52,896 nt of DNA from Terana coerulea (lineage: Eukaryota; Basidiomycota; Agaricomycetes; Polyporales; Phanerochaetaceae), in the NCBI GenBank assembly GCA_024811115.1, contig JAKOGH010000187.1, positions 1-52,896 on the forward strand. Reading direction: 5' to 3'. Below the pieces are notes generated by a model. It saw only the letters and a program-made list of their open reading frames with translations, was not told where the DNA came from and searched no databases. Below are positions 35,913 to 47,892 of this stretch, piece after piece (within the stretch, counting starts at the first letter, position 1; every line of letters begins with the position of its first letter). Made by a program: the position numbers and the translations under genes.

Positions 35913-38224
35913 ATGTGGTCGAAGCTCAGGATCCTCTCGGTCCTGGGAGCCTTGTCCCTCCAGGCATCCGCCCGCCAAATACCTATCGTCGACGGTGTAA
36001 TCGGCGGTGTCCCGACTTCGGAACCAGTCCTTCACGTCGACACTACCGTTGTTCCTGCTGCGACTACGCCAGGCAAGCTGCGCGTAACGCAGAACAGCGG
36101 CGTCTGTGAAACGACGCCCGGCGTGAACCAGGCCTCGGGTTACGGAGACCTCACATCGACGGAGAGTGTATGGTCAGTGTCTATATGGCTTGTCTTTCCC
36201 CCTTCTTTTGGTCTCCATACTTTACGTCCGCCAGGGATAAGGGATATCCCTATGATGGACGATTTACCCATCAATCGTTGTATTACTTTCGTTGGATCCT
36301 GCAGGCATCTACATACCACTCAGGCGTACTTAACCCCTCAAACGTATGCTAAAACGGCCGCCTAAAGGCATGCTTTTGGGGCCTAGCTCCGTCTGGCACC
36401 CATGTATTTGGCTGGAACGTACGTTTGAGGGGTGGCGTGTGTTTGAGTAGTAAATGCCTGTATATGAGTTTTCTGTTGTGCACCAGTTGTCTGATTCACG
36501 TTTGCTAATGCGATTCGTTTCCGCTCGCAGGTTCTGGTTCTTCGAGGCACGCAAGAACTCGGACACGGCCCCTCTTGCGATCTGGCTGAATGGCGGTGTA
36601 CGCCACCCGTTTTCTGTTCCGTGACATGGTGCTCATATCGCAACAGCCAGGAAGCTCGAGCATGATCGGCCTGTTCCAAGAGAATGGACCTTGCCGCATC
36701 AACAACGACAGCTCGACCGTCAGCCTGAACCCAAACTCGTGGAACAATGTTGCCAACATGTCCGTATAATCTTATTCAGCGGCATCCGCATTCATATACT
36801 GATAACTGATTTCGGTCCCAGGCTTTACATTGACCAACCAGTAGGTGTCGGCTTCTCGCACGGCACTACCACTGTGGGCACGTCGCAGGCAGCGGCTGCC
36901 GACGTATGGAGCGTACGTTGCGTAGTGACATGACATGAAATAGCATACTTATCCATCTGCCGAATCCACAGTTCCTCCAAATCTTCTTCGCAGATTCGCG
37001 ATTCAGCAAATTCCAAAAAACGACTTTGCCATCTGGACAGAGTCTTACGGCGGACACTATGGACCCACATTCGCTGCGTGAGTGATACAAATCTTTGACA
37101 CGACACATCTCTGAAGTCATGATCGCATTTAGATACTTCCTCCAGCAGAACGCCGCCATTGCTGCCGGCACTGTCAAGGGTGTGCCCATCAACCTCAAGG
37201 TTTTGGGCGTCGGCGACGGCCTCACCGTATGTTGCTATATCCTTGAAATGTTTACGGAACATAACCCCTGCTATGTCAGGATCCGCTTTCCCAGTACCCC
37301 GGGTATATCACCTATGCAGCGTCAAACCCGTAGGCGTTTCACGGCGACATATCGCAGAGGTATGCTGACATAGGCGCAGATACCACCCGCTAGTTTCTGC
37401 GTCGACCGTTAAGACAGCAAACACCTCCTTCACCAAGTCCGGCGGGTGTCGCGACCAGATCACGTCCTGCTACAGCTCCGGCTCCACCTCGACGTGCTCT
37501 GCCGCGCAGTCCTTCTGCAACAACAACATCCTGAGCCCGCTCGCGGGCAACTACGACGTGTACTACGTGCTCGCGCAAAACCCCGATCCGTACCCGCCGG
37601 ATCTGTCGACGTACCTGGGCAGCTCGTCGCTCATGACCAAGATCGGTGCGGAGAGCAAGTGGTCCGAGACCAGCAACACAGTGTACAACAATTTTGCGAA
37701 GACGGGTGACTGGATGCACAACTCGAGACCGAACCTGGAGACCGTGATCAACGCCGGCGTGCGCACGATCATCTATGACGGGGACGCGGTATGCTGTGTG
37801 CTGCGCCGAGATATGTTCCCAACTGAGCCATCATGTCTAGGACTACATCTTGAACTTTAACGGAGTTGAGGCCATGGTGAGCATGATATTTGGACATTGC
37901 GTGGGGGGCTTCACTAATGTTTATCATCAGGTCAACAACCTGCAGACCCAGTTCTCCGCCCAGTTCCAGAAGACGGCGTTCTCCAATCTCACCGTTGCCG
38001 GCCAATCCGCTGGCATCTTCAAGAATGCAGGGACTTTCTCATACGTCCGCATATTCGGCGCGTAAGTGTTTCGTCTTCAATTAGCACAGGAATTTGGTTT
38101 TGATTGGCCAAACGACAGAGGACACGAAGTGCCGGCTTACCGTCACGGCACGCTCAGCACTGGGCAAGCGGCGTTGCAAATGTTCACCCAGATCATGAGC
38201 GGGGAGGGGCTATCTTCGACATGA
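35913..38224 (+). CDS. Secreted serine carboxypeptidase (S10 family)
   Basis: Exopeptidase that removes C-terminal residues, probably exported or vacuolar. A signal peptide is clear ([20 protein letters not shown]). Joined exons show the oxyanion motif [33 protein letters not shown], the nucleophile motif [14 protein letters not shown] (Thr where Gly is usual before Glu), the catalytic Asp in IIYDGDADYILN and His in [11 protein letters not shown]. Several Cys pairs ([21 protein letters not shown]) suggest disulphides. Intron 1 is unusually long (36173-36530, 358 bases) and holds an inverted repeat. One frame break lies just before the nucleophile: six A at 37015-37020 where seven would keep the frame. 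A homopolymer reading error is the simplest explanation. The stop is at 38222-38224. Confidence 0.88.
36333..36433. repeat. Inverted repeat pair inside carboxypeptidase intron 1
   Basis: ACCCCTCAAACGTA at 36333-36346 and its exact reverse complement TACGTTTGAGGGGT at 36420-36433 enclose 73 bases. The arms could form a long stem in the pre-mRNA or be the ends of a tiny non-autonomous DNA element. No target duplication and no second copy in this window were noticed. Confidence 0.7.
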
Positions 38225-38836
38225 CATCTGTCGGATGGGTCAGGTCAGACATTTGCCCTTCCGGTATTACGCTACTACACCATCTATACAATGTACCTAG
38301 GCTTCTCCCCGACGAAACCAAGTTCAGTTCACTGTCTGAGACTATTTGTCTCGACGCCGGCGTTAGTGGACGTCATGAGTTAAGGTAGTGTCGCCGTACA
38401 ATCACCCACTGATGCGACTGCAGGATCCTGATGCGTGCATGGCTGCGGCGGCGCCGCCCTGGCCATGGGACGTGAGTGAGCCCTTGAGTATTTTCGCGGG
38501 CTTGCCGTCGTTCTCCATTCCGCATGCCGGCATCCGCCGTCATGGCAGCGGCGGTGTACCCGTCGGACCCACTTTACCTCTAGCCGCCACAAAGCGTGCG
38601 CCCGAGGTTCGCCAAACTCGCCACCATCAGCAAGCACTAGTCCGCTTCCGTCCACACCCCCTCACTTGTCGTCACGCCTACGGCAACGGGTGCCCCAAAT
38701 AGGCTGGGGCTCTGAGTCGGTGGCGTGCAAGCGCTAAGGCTAAGGAACTGAACCAAGCCAAGCGCACAACGCCGATCGCAGCTATAAAACCCCGCACGCG
38801 TGGGTCTGCACATCCCTCACCCTGCGCCGCCCCGCC
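38225..38836. other. Intergenic region and promoter of the third aldehyde dehydrogenase
   Basis: No gene is seen; a GC-rich stretch at 38420-38700 has open frames on both strands but no recognisable protein. The right part is the aldehyde dehydrogenase promoter with a TATA box. Confidence 0.4.
38783..38789 (+). promoter_or_regulatory. TATA box of aldehyde dehydrogenase copy 3
   Basis: TATAAAA about 54 bases before the ATG at 38837, matching the placement of the TATA box in copy 2. Confidence 0.55.
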
Positions 38837-40734
38837 ATGTCTGCAGACAACCTCCAGTACACCTCGCTCGACGAGATCCGTGATGTACGCTTTAGTCTCA
38901 TCTTCCTATGTGCGCCGCTCACTGTTCTCCACGCACTGGCAGATCTATGCTCGGGTCAACGCCACGTTCAAGTCAGGTGTGACTCGGCCGCTGGCCTACC
39001 GCCGCCAGCAGCTGCTGCAGCTGGCCCGTCTGATGCAGGAGAACATCGTGCCCATCGAGGACGCGCTGCTCGCCGACCTCGGCAAGCAGCGCCAGGAGTC
39101 GACTGCGACTGAGATTGGGCCCATCGTCCAGGGCTGCCTCAACGCTGCGGCCAACCTCGAGGCGTGGGCGAAGCCTGAGAAGCCCACGGTCGAAGCCTGG
39201 CGGAGCTCGTGGGACACCACGATCTACCACGTTCCCAAGGGCGTCGCGCTTCTGATCTCGTGAGTCGCCGCCGCTTGAGTTTAGGCGAGCATCGTACTCA
39301 CAGTGAACGCCCGACCCTCCCAGGCCCTGGAACTACCCGATCATCCTCACCTTCCTGGGTCTCATCGGCGCCATTGCCGCAGGCTGCCCAACCGTGCTCA
39401 AGCCGTCCGAGTGCACACCCACCGTCGCCGCGCTCATTGCGGCGCTCGTGCCCCGCTACCTCGACCCCGCGAGCTACGCCGTCGTCAACGGCGCCGTGGA
39501 CGAGACCAAGGCGCTGCTCGACCTGCGCTGGGCCCACATCCTCTTCACCGGCAGCACCCGCATCGGCCGCATCGTCGCGACCGCCGCCGCCCAGCACGCG
39601 ACGCCCGTCACCCTCGAGCTCGGCGGCAAGAGCCCGGTGATCGTGTCGCCTGATTATGACCTCGCGCTCGCCGCGAAGCGCGTGCTGTACGGCAAGATCC
39701 AGAACGCCGGGCAGGTACGCACGCGCCCCGCCCGCGTTTTCGTTTCCCTCCCGTCGGACGCTGACTGTGTGCACCCGAACAGCTCTGCGTGTCGCCCGAC
39801 TACGTGCTCGTCCCGCGCTCGGCGGCAAAAGAGTTCTACGAGGGGATGAAGAAGGCGTATGCGTCGTTTTTCCCCATTGACCCGCTGAGCAAGGAGTCCA
39901 CGTGGGGCAAGATCGTCAACGAGCCGAACTTCAAGCGCGTGAAGAGTCTCATCGAGGAGACGCGGGGAGACATCCTATGTGGCGGCAAGGCTGACAGCAA
40001 CCTCCGGATAGCGATGACTGTGGTCGCGAATGTCAAGCTCGATGACATTCTCATGGAGGAGTAAGTACCGATGTTTCGGTTCTAGTCGAAGCTCAGCTCA
40101 ATTCGTACTCCAGTGAAATCTTCGGACCTATTATTCCTATTGTGGAGATCGACGATGTCGACGAAGCTATTCAAATTGTTGCCGACAGGTGTGTTGGTTT
40201 TCGCAGCTGCATACTGAATACTTAATATCTTTCGCCGTTTCAGGGCTACACCGCTGGTTATCTACACGTTCAGCAACAGCAATGACATCAAGGAGAAGAG
40301 TGAGTTGACATCTTTGTCTGCATGCAGTCAGAGTTTAATTGGATCCGACAGTCATCAACAAGACAGACAGCGGTACAATTGTCATGAACGACACGCACAT
40401 GCAGCTTGCGTGTCACGAGATACCATTCGGAGGACATGGAGAATCAGGATGTATGTATTGTTTTATCTTTAGGCATCTGTATTTCAAAGATTTAACTCCC
40501 TTATAGATGGCGCATACTTCGGCAAGGACAGCTACGACCTCTTCACGCACCGTCGCGGATACATCAACCCTCCAGAAGAGTGAGTTTCTCCAGACTGCTG
40601 CTCTTCAAACAGGCTTAGCTGAGCAATGTCTTGCCAGGATGGAGAAGTTCTACACCTACCGCTACCTTCCGTACACCAAGGAGAGCTACCAGGTCATGTG
40701 CGCGGGGGCGTTCGACAAGATTCCCGAGGCATGA
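38837..40734 (+). CDS. Aldehyde dehydrogenase, class 3/fatty-aldehyde type (copy 3)
   Basis: Third paralogue, about 14 kb from the tandem pair and on the other strand. The start MSADNLQYTSLDEIRD is followed by an intron at the same place as in copy 2. It contains DTTIYHVPKGVALLIS, the cofactor loop FTGSTRIGRIVATAAAQHA, the general base in TLELGGKSPVIVSPD and the catalytic Cys in GQLCVSPDYVLVPRS right after an intron. It then has EIFGPIIPIVEIDDVDEAIQ, HEIPFGGHGESG, DSYDLFTHRRGYINPPEE and a last exon ending DKIPEA. The frame is intact. The 5' half is distinctly GC-rich, with many G/C third positions, unlike copies 1 and 2. This hints at strong expression or local base bias. No membrane anchor is seen. 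Confidence 0.94.
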
Positions 40735-41845
40735 AGTGCAATAGACGGGATTCTGACATGGACAAGCGGCCGTTTCTTGTAATTCTTCGGATGGCTTGGG
40801 CTGTTGACCAGCCTGTCATGTACTCTTCTTTACTGGGCTTCACCAGCGGTTATATGGCGGGATATAGAATGTAGTATGTAGTTTTCGTAATTCATATTTT
40901 GAGATCACCAGTACCAACAATAATCACGGGATGCCTCTGTCGTGTAATGGTACGATGCGTTTGGAATGACCACCAGCTGGGATGAGTCTTGCATTTTCGC
41001 TTGCAATTCGTCCACTGTGTGTGTGTCGGTCTTTACTGGCATTAATATTGTGTCCTGCGAATGGAAGCGTCATACAGCACAAGCAGTGTGAAAGGTGTCT
41101 ATTGCTCACAATTGATGAATATATATCATCTCCTGAGTCGTGGGTATGTGCGGTTGTGCCTGCATGTTGCCTGCGTGAGTAAGTATCCGTCTTCTTGGGT
41201 TCATTCAGTGCTTCCTCAGAATGAGCGATTTGTGCTCAGGCGACGGGATAGTGACTTGGGATGTACGGACATTCATCGGGTCTCCGCCATTCACCACTCC
41301 CGCTAGGATACTTAGTAGTACTAGTGTATTCCTAATGCATTACATCCGGAGGAGCGCGGGCCGGCGCCGATACAAGGGGTGAGCCGGCCTTTGTGGCGTC
41401 GGCGCAGCCGATTGCGCATCAGTGATTGCGGCTGGTGGAGTTACTAGGCGTCTACCAGGTTCGTCCTGGACCACCATCATCTATGCGCACTTCCGTACAA
41501 TACACTATCCTACATTCCCAGACTATCCTACTAGGCCATGATCGCACGTTTTGCTGTGACGTGTTTCAGAGGACAATAAACCCCTTTCACGTCGCTAATA
41601 TTCAATGTATCTGCATGGTACATTCCAACATCCAGTGAATCGAAGGTTCGCTCTCACTATCTCTGCGGCAATCACTCGTCTACGGCCAGGGTCATCGCCA
41701 GGTCCTATCGTTTGATAGATTAGCTGAGGCGTGCGTAGGCGTGCTAAACCGTATTTTGCATCAGTGGTCGCACAGCCTGGACCAGGCGGAATTACTACAT
41801 AAGCTCCTGTCGCCATATCGTTCCTAAACACACAGGCCTCCCGCG
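40735..41845. other. Intergenic region, about 1.1 kb, no gene seen
   Basis: It holds the 3' end of the aldehyde dehydrogenase transcript and the hydrolase promoter. A GC-rich patch at 41350-41415 has several GCCGGC/GGCGCC words that may pair imperfectly. No conserved protein was recognised on either strand. Confidence 0.4.
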
Positions 41846-43138
41846 ATGGTCGAGTTCGCCCTCCATACCCAACCGCTGAAGACGGCATACCTCGTCGTGC
41901 ACGCTGTCAGTATCCTCATACGGCTTCCGCTCTGGATACTCGTCGCCACGATCCCTTCCCTTCGTCCGCATCCAGCATGGAACTTCACCCAGACGATGTT
42001 CGCGAAGTTCTCGAAAGCGACCATCCCCTTGCTATTCAAGACGTCTACATTCGTGTCACCTACGATGATTTCCGTTGGTGCTGACGACTGCTACGTCCGG
42101 GTTGAGCCAACCCCGGAGCTTATAGTGGGAGAGGTGAAGGAGGCTGCTCGTATCAACGGAGTTGAAGCAGTCAGTGTTTCCGGGTGCATGGTTCATAGGG
42201 TTGGAGAAGAGCAGCCGGCAATTACGCCAGCTAAACCCGGGGAGAAGGTCATATACTATCTGCATGGTAAGCACGTTGTCTATGGTGGAGACCTTCTGAA
42301 CGCTGACGATTGACATAGGAGGTGGCTTTGTCGTATGTGATCCATCAGTTTCGTGAGACACTGTGCGCTAATCATGCTCTTTGATTTGTAGATGGGTAGC
42401 GTGTCTGCCCAAAGTAGGGTCAGTGACTTGTGCCGCGACTGGTTCAAGGGAGCGCCGAGTTTCTCCAGAGCATTCCAGATCGAATATCGCCTCGCTCAAG
42501 GAGCGCCCTTACCCCAGAAGAACCCATTCCCCACCGCCCTCGTGGATGCCATCGCAGGCTACAATTTCCTTGTCAACACCCTCGGCTTCGAGTCGTGTAA
42601 CATATGCCTTGCCGGGGACTCAGCGGGCGGGCATCTCGCGGTCATCCTCGCGCGCTACCTCGTCTTAAACGCGCTCCCCACCCTGCCTCCCCCCGGAAGC
42701 GTCGTCATTGCGTCGCCGTGTGCAGACTGGGGCGGCTCGCACATCGGGTCCGAGTCCTGGGTGGGCAACGCAGACGTTGACTTCAACCAGGATTTCTTCA
42801 CGGGTTACGTCGCTCGATCTCTCGTCGGTTCCCTGCCGGCAGACTGGGCGCAAACCAGCCCGTGGATTGCCACCGCGTCTCTGGACCTGGCAGAGCCCAA
42901 GGGCCTCTTCAAGAACTTCCCCCCGACGTTCATTGTCGTTGGCGGCGCCGAGTGCGTGTTGGATCAGATCAAGACGTTGAGGGATCGCTTGGTGGCGGAC
43001 ACAAGCGAGCGGAATGTGACGTATTTGGAGGTTCCGGGGGCTATGCACATCTTCATATCCTTCAGTTTTCATGAGCCTGCGAGGTCGGCGGCGCTGGCAA
43101 AAATGGGAGATTGGGTAGAACGAGTGCACTCTCGGTGA
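41846..43138 (+). CDS. Alpha/beta hydrolase, HSL/GDXG-type esterase
   Basis: Carboxylester hydrolase of the hormone-sensitive-lipase group. The N-terminus has a hydrophobic stretch (LIRLPLWILVATIPSL), probably a membrane anchor or signal. The oxyanion-hole motif YLHGGGFVMGS is assembled from three exons, the middle one only 14 bases (42319-42332). The nucleophile motif is CLAGDSAGGHLAVILAR (GDSAG). The catalytic Asp is probably in GGAECVLDQ and the His in GAMHIFISF, both in family-typical places. The introns are 52 and 59 bases. About 390 residues are predicted, with the frame open to the stop at 43138. It converges on the NmrA-like gene, with about 160 bases between. The natural substrate is unknown; lipid or small esters are possible. 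Confidence 0.9.
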
Positions 43139-43297
43139 GACTGGGTCGCACGATAGCTGTGCATTCTTCAATAGGGGATTTTGGCACCACGAGTACAATC
43201 TAGCTATCACGGAACCGTTGTTACTGCGAATAGAAAAATGCGAGATGAATATCAATGAGGGTATATATGAATCGCTCAATACATTCTGCTGCCGCAA

Positions 43298-44157
43298 TCA
43301 CAACTCCTTCGCCAAGTCTAGCATCATCTTGTTCCTGAACAGTTCAACATCTGGCCACCGCCCCTTCGCCACCTCCAGGGTCACCGTCGACAGGATCTTA
43401 ATAGGTGACACCAACGAAGGCATCAAGCTTAGCAGAGGGCCAAGGACTCTGTCCAGACCGCTTTCCCACCACGTGCGCTGGTTTTGCCAATCAGCAGGGT
43501 ACTCCCTCAGCGGGCGGAAGTACCCCGGCCGGAGGACGTGCGCCTTCATACCGGGCTCTGACGCACAGAAAGCAGCGACATCCTTCTCCGTCTTTCCCTA
43601 CGGGATTGCGAGTCAGTTTGTGTAATGCTGCTGTTCACAAAAGCAGACGAACCTTGACACGAGCCCACATCTGTGAACTGGTTTGCGACGGGTCCGCAAG
43701 TTCACCGCTGAAGTACACAAAGCGGAAGGGCTCCGCCGGCGACCTGACGTTGCCCACGCCAGCATCCCGCAGAGCTTGAAGCACAGCCATAGGATAGTCG
43801 TGAGTCATGGTGGTGTACTCCTGCTCTGATAAGCCTCTGACGGATTTGCCCATAGCCCACACGCAAGCGTCGTGCTCGGCGAGACGTGTGGCTAGCTCGG
43901 CGGGATAGGTGTTAAAGTCGTTGTGAAGAATCGTGGTTGTTTTCTCTGTGGCGTTCGATGGCAAGACCGCCCAGCTTGGTACTTCTCGACGTGAGAGGAG
44001 GGTGATTTTCGAGATTGAAGGGTCCTGCAATGCCGCCCGGTAGACATTGAGGCCAGCTACATAGAAGTCAAAATGGCATCAGAATCTACACGAACAATGA
44101 ACGGCTGAGTAGGAAGGCTTTACCGACGCCGGTGACACCCGTGATTAGCAGCTTCAT
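43298..44157 (-). CDS. NAD(P)-binding Rossmann protein, NmrA/atypical SDR type
   Basis: Small nucleotide-binding protein. The start at 44157 gives MKLLITGVTGVAGLNVYRAA after joining over a 63-nt intron, so the TGxxGxxG dinucleotide motif is split by the intron. ISKITLLSRRE ends the second beta strand as expected. RFVYFSGELADPSQTSSQMW resembles the SDR strand with active-site Ser, and LRPGYFRP is the usual post-catalytic motif. The classical YxxxK is not clear; a Lys in WARVKGKTEKDVAAF may take its place. About 245 residues are predicted, a normal size. A second intron (GTTCGT...CGTAG) keeps the frame. It may be a reductase or a redox sensor; no substrate can be named. Confidence 0.82.
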
Positions 44158-45035
44158 CTTCGAGTCAGAGTGGGGTGTGAGGGCGGGTTGTTTGGTTCAT
44201 GGATACTGAAGCTGCGGCCATGTTTTATATGTTCGCTGAGATACGGGCGATGCATGTATAGCTCGAGCCAAGCGGAAGAAAGGAAACAGCGTCGCAGCCG
44301 GCCGTCACGACGCGTATGGTGAAACGTTCTAGGTTTTGCAAGGCATACGAGGCCCTCGGCAGGGTTCGGCGTCCGTAAGGCGCATCAGCGCATCACTGGA
44401 GAATGCCGGTCTGCGTTGAAACATGTCGCCGCCCATCCGAACCTTGGTTGGAACTTGCATGACGGTGAGTCTGGTGCTTTATAGCTGCTGTGCTGCGTAC
44501 TGACAAGACGCATCATTTGAAGTGGCTTTGCACTAGAGCGCCAAGTACAACTAATCGTCAAATTTGTGAATTTTGGCGCGAACGAGGAGGGTCGAATTGA
44601 AGTAACTCGAGATCTGAGTGCGGTGATATTCCACGAAGCCCAGCGTCCGTGTGTCTTCGCTGTGTAGATGAGAAGTGATACCCATAGGTGAGGCTAGACT
44701 CGCCTCTACCTGCTGTCTCTCTCAGTAAGCCCCGTCAGATCCAATCGGAAGTGACAACATGGCTAACTCATGCTGCATAGCAGAAGAGCCTTAGTACGAC
44801 AGCTATCTGGTTACCTCATCCAAAGATGAAGAGGTGCAAAACAAGAGTGAGGGCGACAACCACGCGTTTGGCTAAGCGAAGTGCAGAGATAGTCACGTCA
44901 ACCTGGCTTCGGACACGAGGCACCGCAAGGCAGTCGTAAGGCTGCCGCACGGCGTTGGCGCAGCTTTGACGGGATTTAAGGGCGATAATGCTGCAGCCTG
45001 ACCGTCGTTTCATCTCCTTTCCGTTCTCAGTCAAC
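44158..45035. other. Divergent promoter region between the NmrA-like and finger/RING genes
   Basis: No gene is seen in about 880 bases. It must hold the promoters of both flanking genes. ORFs here are short and unlike known proteins. The left end carries the TATA box noted separately. Confidence 0.4.
44223..44230 (-). promoter_or_regulatory. TATA box of the NmrA-like gene
   Basis: ATATAAAA on the minus strand about 66-73 bases before the ATG at 44157, a usual fungal spacing. Confidence 0.5.
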
Positions 45036-47892
45036 ATGGTCGTCTGCACCGTCTGCAACGGCCGGGTCTTCGCCACAGCATCGGCATATGAGCAACACGT
45101 CAAAACCAGCAAAGCTCACCTGAAATCATTTCCGTGCACTATATGCAACGCCAACTTTCCTTCTGCGTTCGCTCGAAGCGGGGTGGGTTGTGAGACTTGC
45201 TTGCGTAATCGGCTGCTCGCTCACCTCAGCCCTCCGCAGCATTTGTCGAAGAGCCATCTAGACTTGCTATGTCGGCAATGCAACCGATACTATCTATCGC
45301 AGAGCTCCTTGCAACAACACTATACGACTGAAGCAAGTCATCCTACATGTTCTCAGTGTGGCGTTGGATTTTTGGATGCGGTCGCCCTAGCATCTGTGAG
45401 TCCAACGTTCGGCACAAAGCATAAATCACTCTTATATATATTATACCATAGCATCGAGCTTCATCGCACGCTAAGCCGCAGATCCCCTGCGTGGTTTGTG
45501 AACTCTCATTCGAACACCGACATCAACTCGAAACGCACTTGCTCGAGTCGCTGGTGCATCCAGTTTGCGACGTATGCAACGTGGGTTTTGTGGATAAAGC
45601 GACACTGGATATGGTAAGATCTCCTTGCTGTAGCTTGTCGATGTTGGTTGATGTCAACCTTTCCTCTAGCACATTCGGGAGACACATCCAGAACCCTCAT
45701 TTCTATGTGCGATATGTGATGTCTCGTTTGACCTGCAAGTTCAACTGGAGCAGCACTGGAGGGAATCAGATATGCATCCGAGTTGCCTTGTATGCGCTAT
45801 AGGCTTCGAAGACCGAATCCGGTTTGATCTGGTGCGTGTATTTGCACCACATGTAAGCAATCAACTGAGGGGTCTCGTCATAGCATGTTCAAGAGACTCA
45901 TCCTGAACTCTGGTGCGGTGCGTGCAGTGTTGGATTCGCATCCGCAGGACAGCTGTTGGAACATTACCTGGACTCGGAGCCTGCAATCCACCCGACTTGC
46001 ACGGTATGCGGGGAAGGTTTCGAGGGTCAGGATACCCTTGAAGAGGTATGTGTAACGGTATCCCTCCCCCCTTGCACGATCTAAATATGCAACAGCACAT
46101 TGCATCAAGACATCCACCATCACCACCTACCCCACCTCCACCCACGCCCACGGTAAGCTGGGTTTAACAGCCGTAGATTATCTTGCCTAATCCTGTTCGC
46201 CCCAAGACCATTCAGGATGAAAGCGATACGTACTGCTCGAAGTGTGACAGGACATACAGGCGCGAAGAGGACCTATTCCGCCACTATAACGAGTCTTCTC
46301 AACATCCAAAATGCATGACCTGTCTGGTGGGCTTCCCGAATGAAGCGGAATATCACGAAGTGAGCCTGGCACTTTCCCCAATGATGTCGTATGCTCACCA
46401 CTGAGAACCAGCATTTGGCCGAAGTGCATCCAGCCATTCGACCTGAAACACCGATTCCGTTATCTCCCATAGCTGTTTACTCGCCTGCCCTGGATGTGGT
46501 GCCTGAAGAGCCCATGGTGCCTTCGCACACGTTCGGAGCTTCACAAGACGCAGTTGACGCGGAAGAGAGATACCGCTCATTTGGTTCGCCTCGCACTGAG
46601 TTCCTTCGGTACACAAGCAGCCTTGTAAGGTTTTTGCAGCATCATGGTTCAGATGAATGCTGACACCGGTCTTGCGTCCAGGCTCGCGAGATGGCAAGTA
46701 TGACAGCAAGTCCTCGCGCTTCGTCTGAGCCGACCCCAACTATCACCGGAGCCAACATCGCTCTTCCAGCCACAGTGATACACGGAGAGGAAGAAGCCGA
46801 GGACGAAGACTACGAGCGGATTGATAGGTCCGTTTACGTCACCCCGTCTGCAGAGCTGGTGCCTAGTCCAGTACGCTCTACGCAGAGTCTGACTTACGAA
46901 AGGTGGCGAGCATCTCCCTTCTGCGAATATAGCTGCCATTGACCAAGCTATTCACAGCCGAATATCCACTCCCGAGAGGCTACCCAGCCCAAGTTCTCTT
47001 ATGTCGCCATGCAGTCCCGCTTACGCTAAGAACACCGGCCCCCGCTCTCCAGTACCACCGCGCTCATTCCTACCGGAGCGAGCAGCAAGCCGAAGCTCGC
47101 TGATGTCTCCAGCAAGTCCAATTTACGGCAGGCCTACGCAGTCTTTCGTCACCGCCGTACCCATCGTGTCTTCCTCTGCCTCTGACCGGTCGCTGCGCTC
47201 TTTAGCCAATGCCGGCCGGGCGGCCTCTGTGAGGACTGCATCAAGCTCACCTGCACGCCAGTCCCCAGCGTTGCGGGTGAGGGTTGGGAGCCTTCCGAAC
47301 AGACTCTCGGACGAGCGACAGGTCTTCTCGTGAACAGGAGGTCAAGGCTGCGCGTCTGGAGCGAGGCTATCCGCTGCCGTACGAAAGCTGGCATCAAACG
47401 TCGCCTCCTTGCGCTGCCAACAGCTCGCCTTCCAGGGACGCTCCCTCATTCCCTTCCTCCTCCAAAGGTATGTCGCTATCCTGATGATTGCGTGTGTAAT
47501 GATCCAAATGACCCACCTTTCAGTCTCAGAAGCATCCGAGCAGAGTAGAACAATGGACGGGCGCTCGCAGGTGCCGCCGTCAGCTTCGCCAGCTCAGAGA
47601 TTCAAGGCCGATGAAGGGCCGCGTCTGAAGGAGCCACAGGAGCCGACGACGACGCAGCGTGCGTGGCACTGCAGGATATGCGATCAAGAGCCGCGCGACC
47701 CAACGGTGACCATGTGTGGTCATCTATTCTGCCACGAGTGCGTTTCTGCTGATTCACTGACTAAACGTTTGACGGGCGTATGCTAACTTATGGGTGCATG
47801 TTAGTTGTATTGTGGCGGAAATCTCGAAGAGTCTGTCTTGTCCGGTGTGTAGGAAGATGATGCTTGTCAGGCTATACGTGGATGAGGCTTGA
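45036..47892 (+). CDS. C2H2 zinc-finger array protein with C-terminal RING
   Basis: Probable nucleic-acid-binding E3 ubiquitin ligase. The start MVVCTVCNGRVFATASAYEQH at 45036 opens a series of paired Cys/His fingers (LCRQCNRYYL, CSQCGVGF, CVVCELSF, CDVCNVGF, CAICDVSF, CLVCAIGF, CGACSVGF, CTVCGEGF, CSKCDRTY, CMTCLVGF). Six phase-0 introns sit at the same place, just before the HxxxxH that closes a finger unit. A Ser/Pro-rich disordered region follows (about 46440-47320). The last part is a C3HC4 RING: CRICDQEPRDPTVTMCGH, LFCHDCIV (joined over an intron) and CPVCRKMM, stop at 47892. The frame in the disordered region (46900-47560) is less certain. The combination suggests a protein that recognises nucleic acid or protein through fingers and ubiquitinates partners; this is inference. 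Confidence 0.85.
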
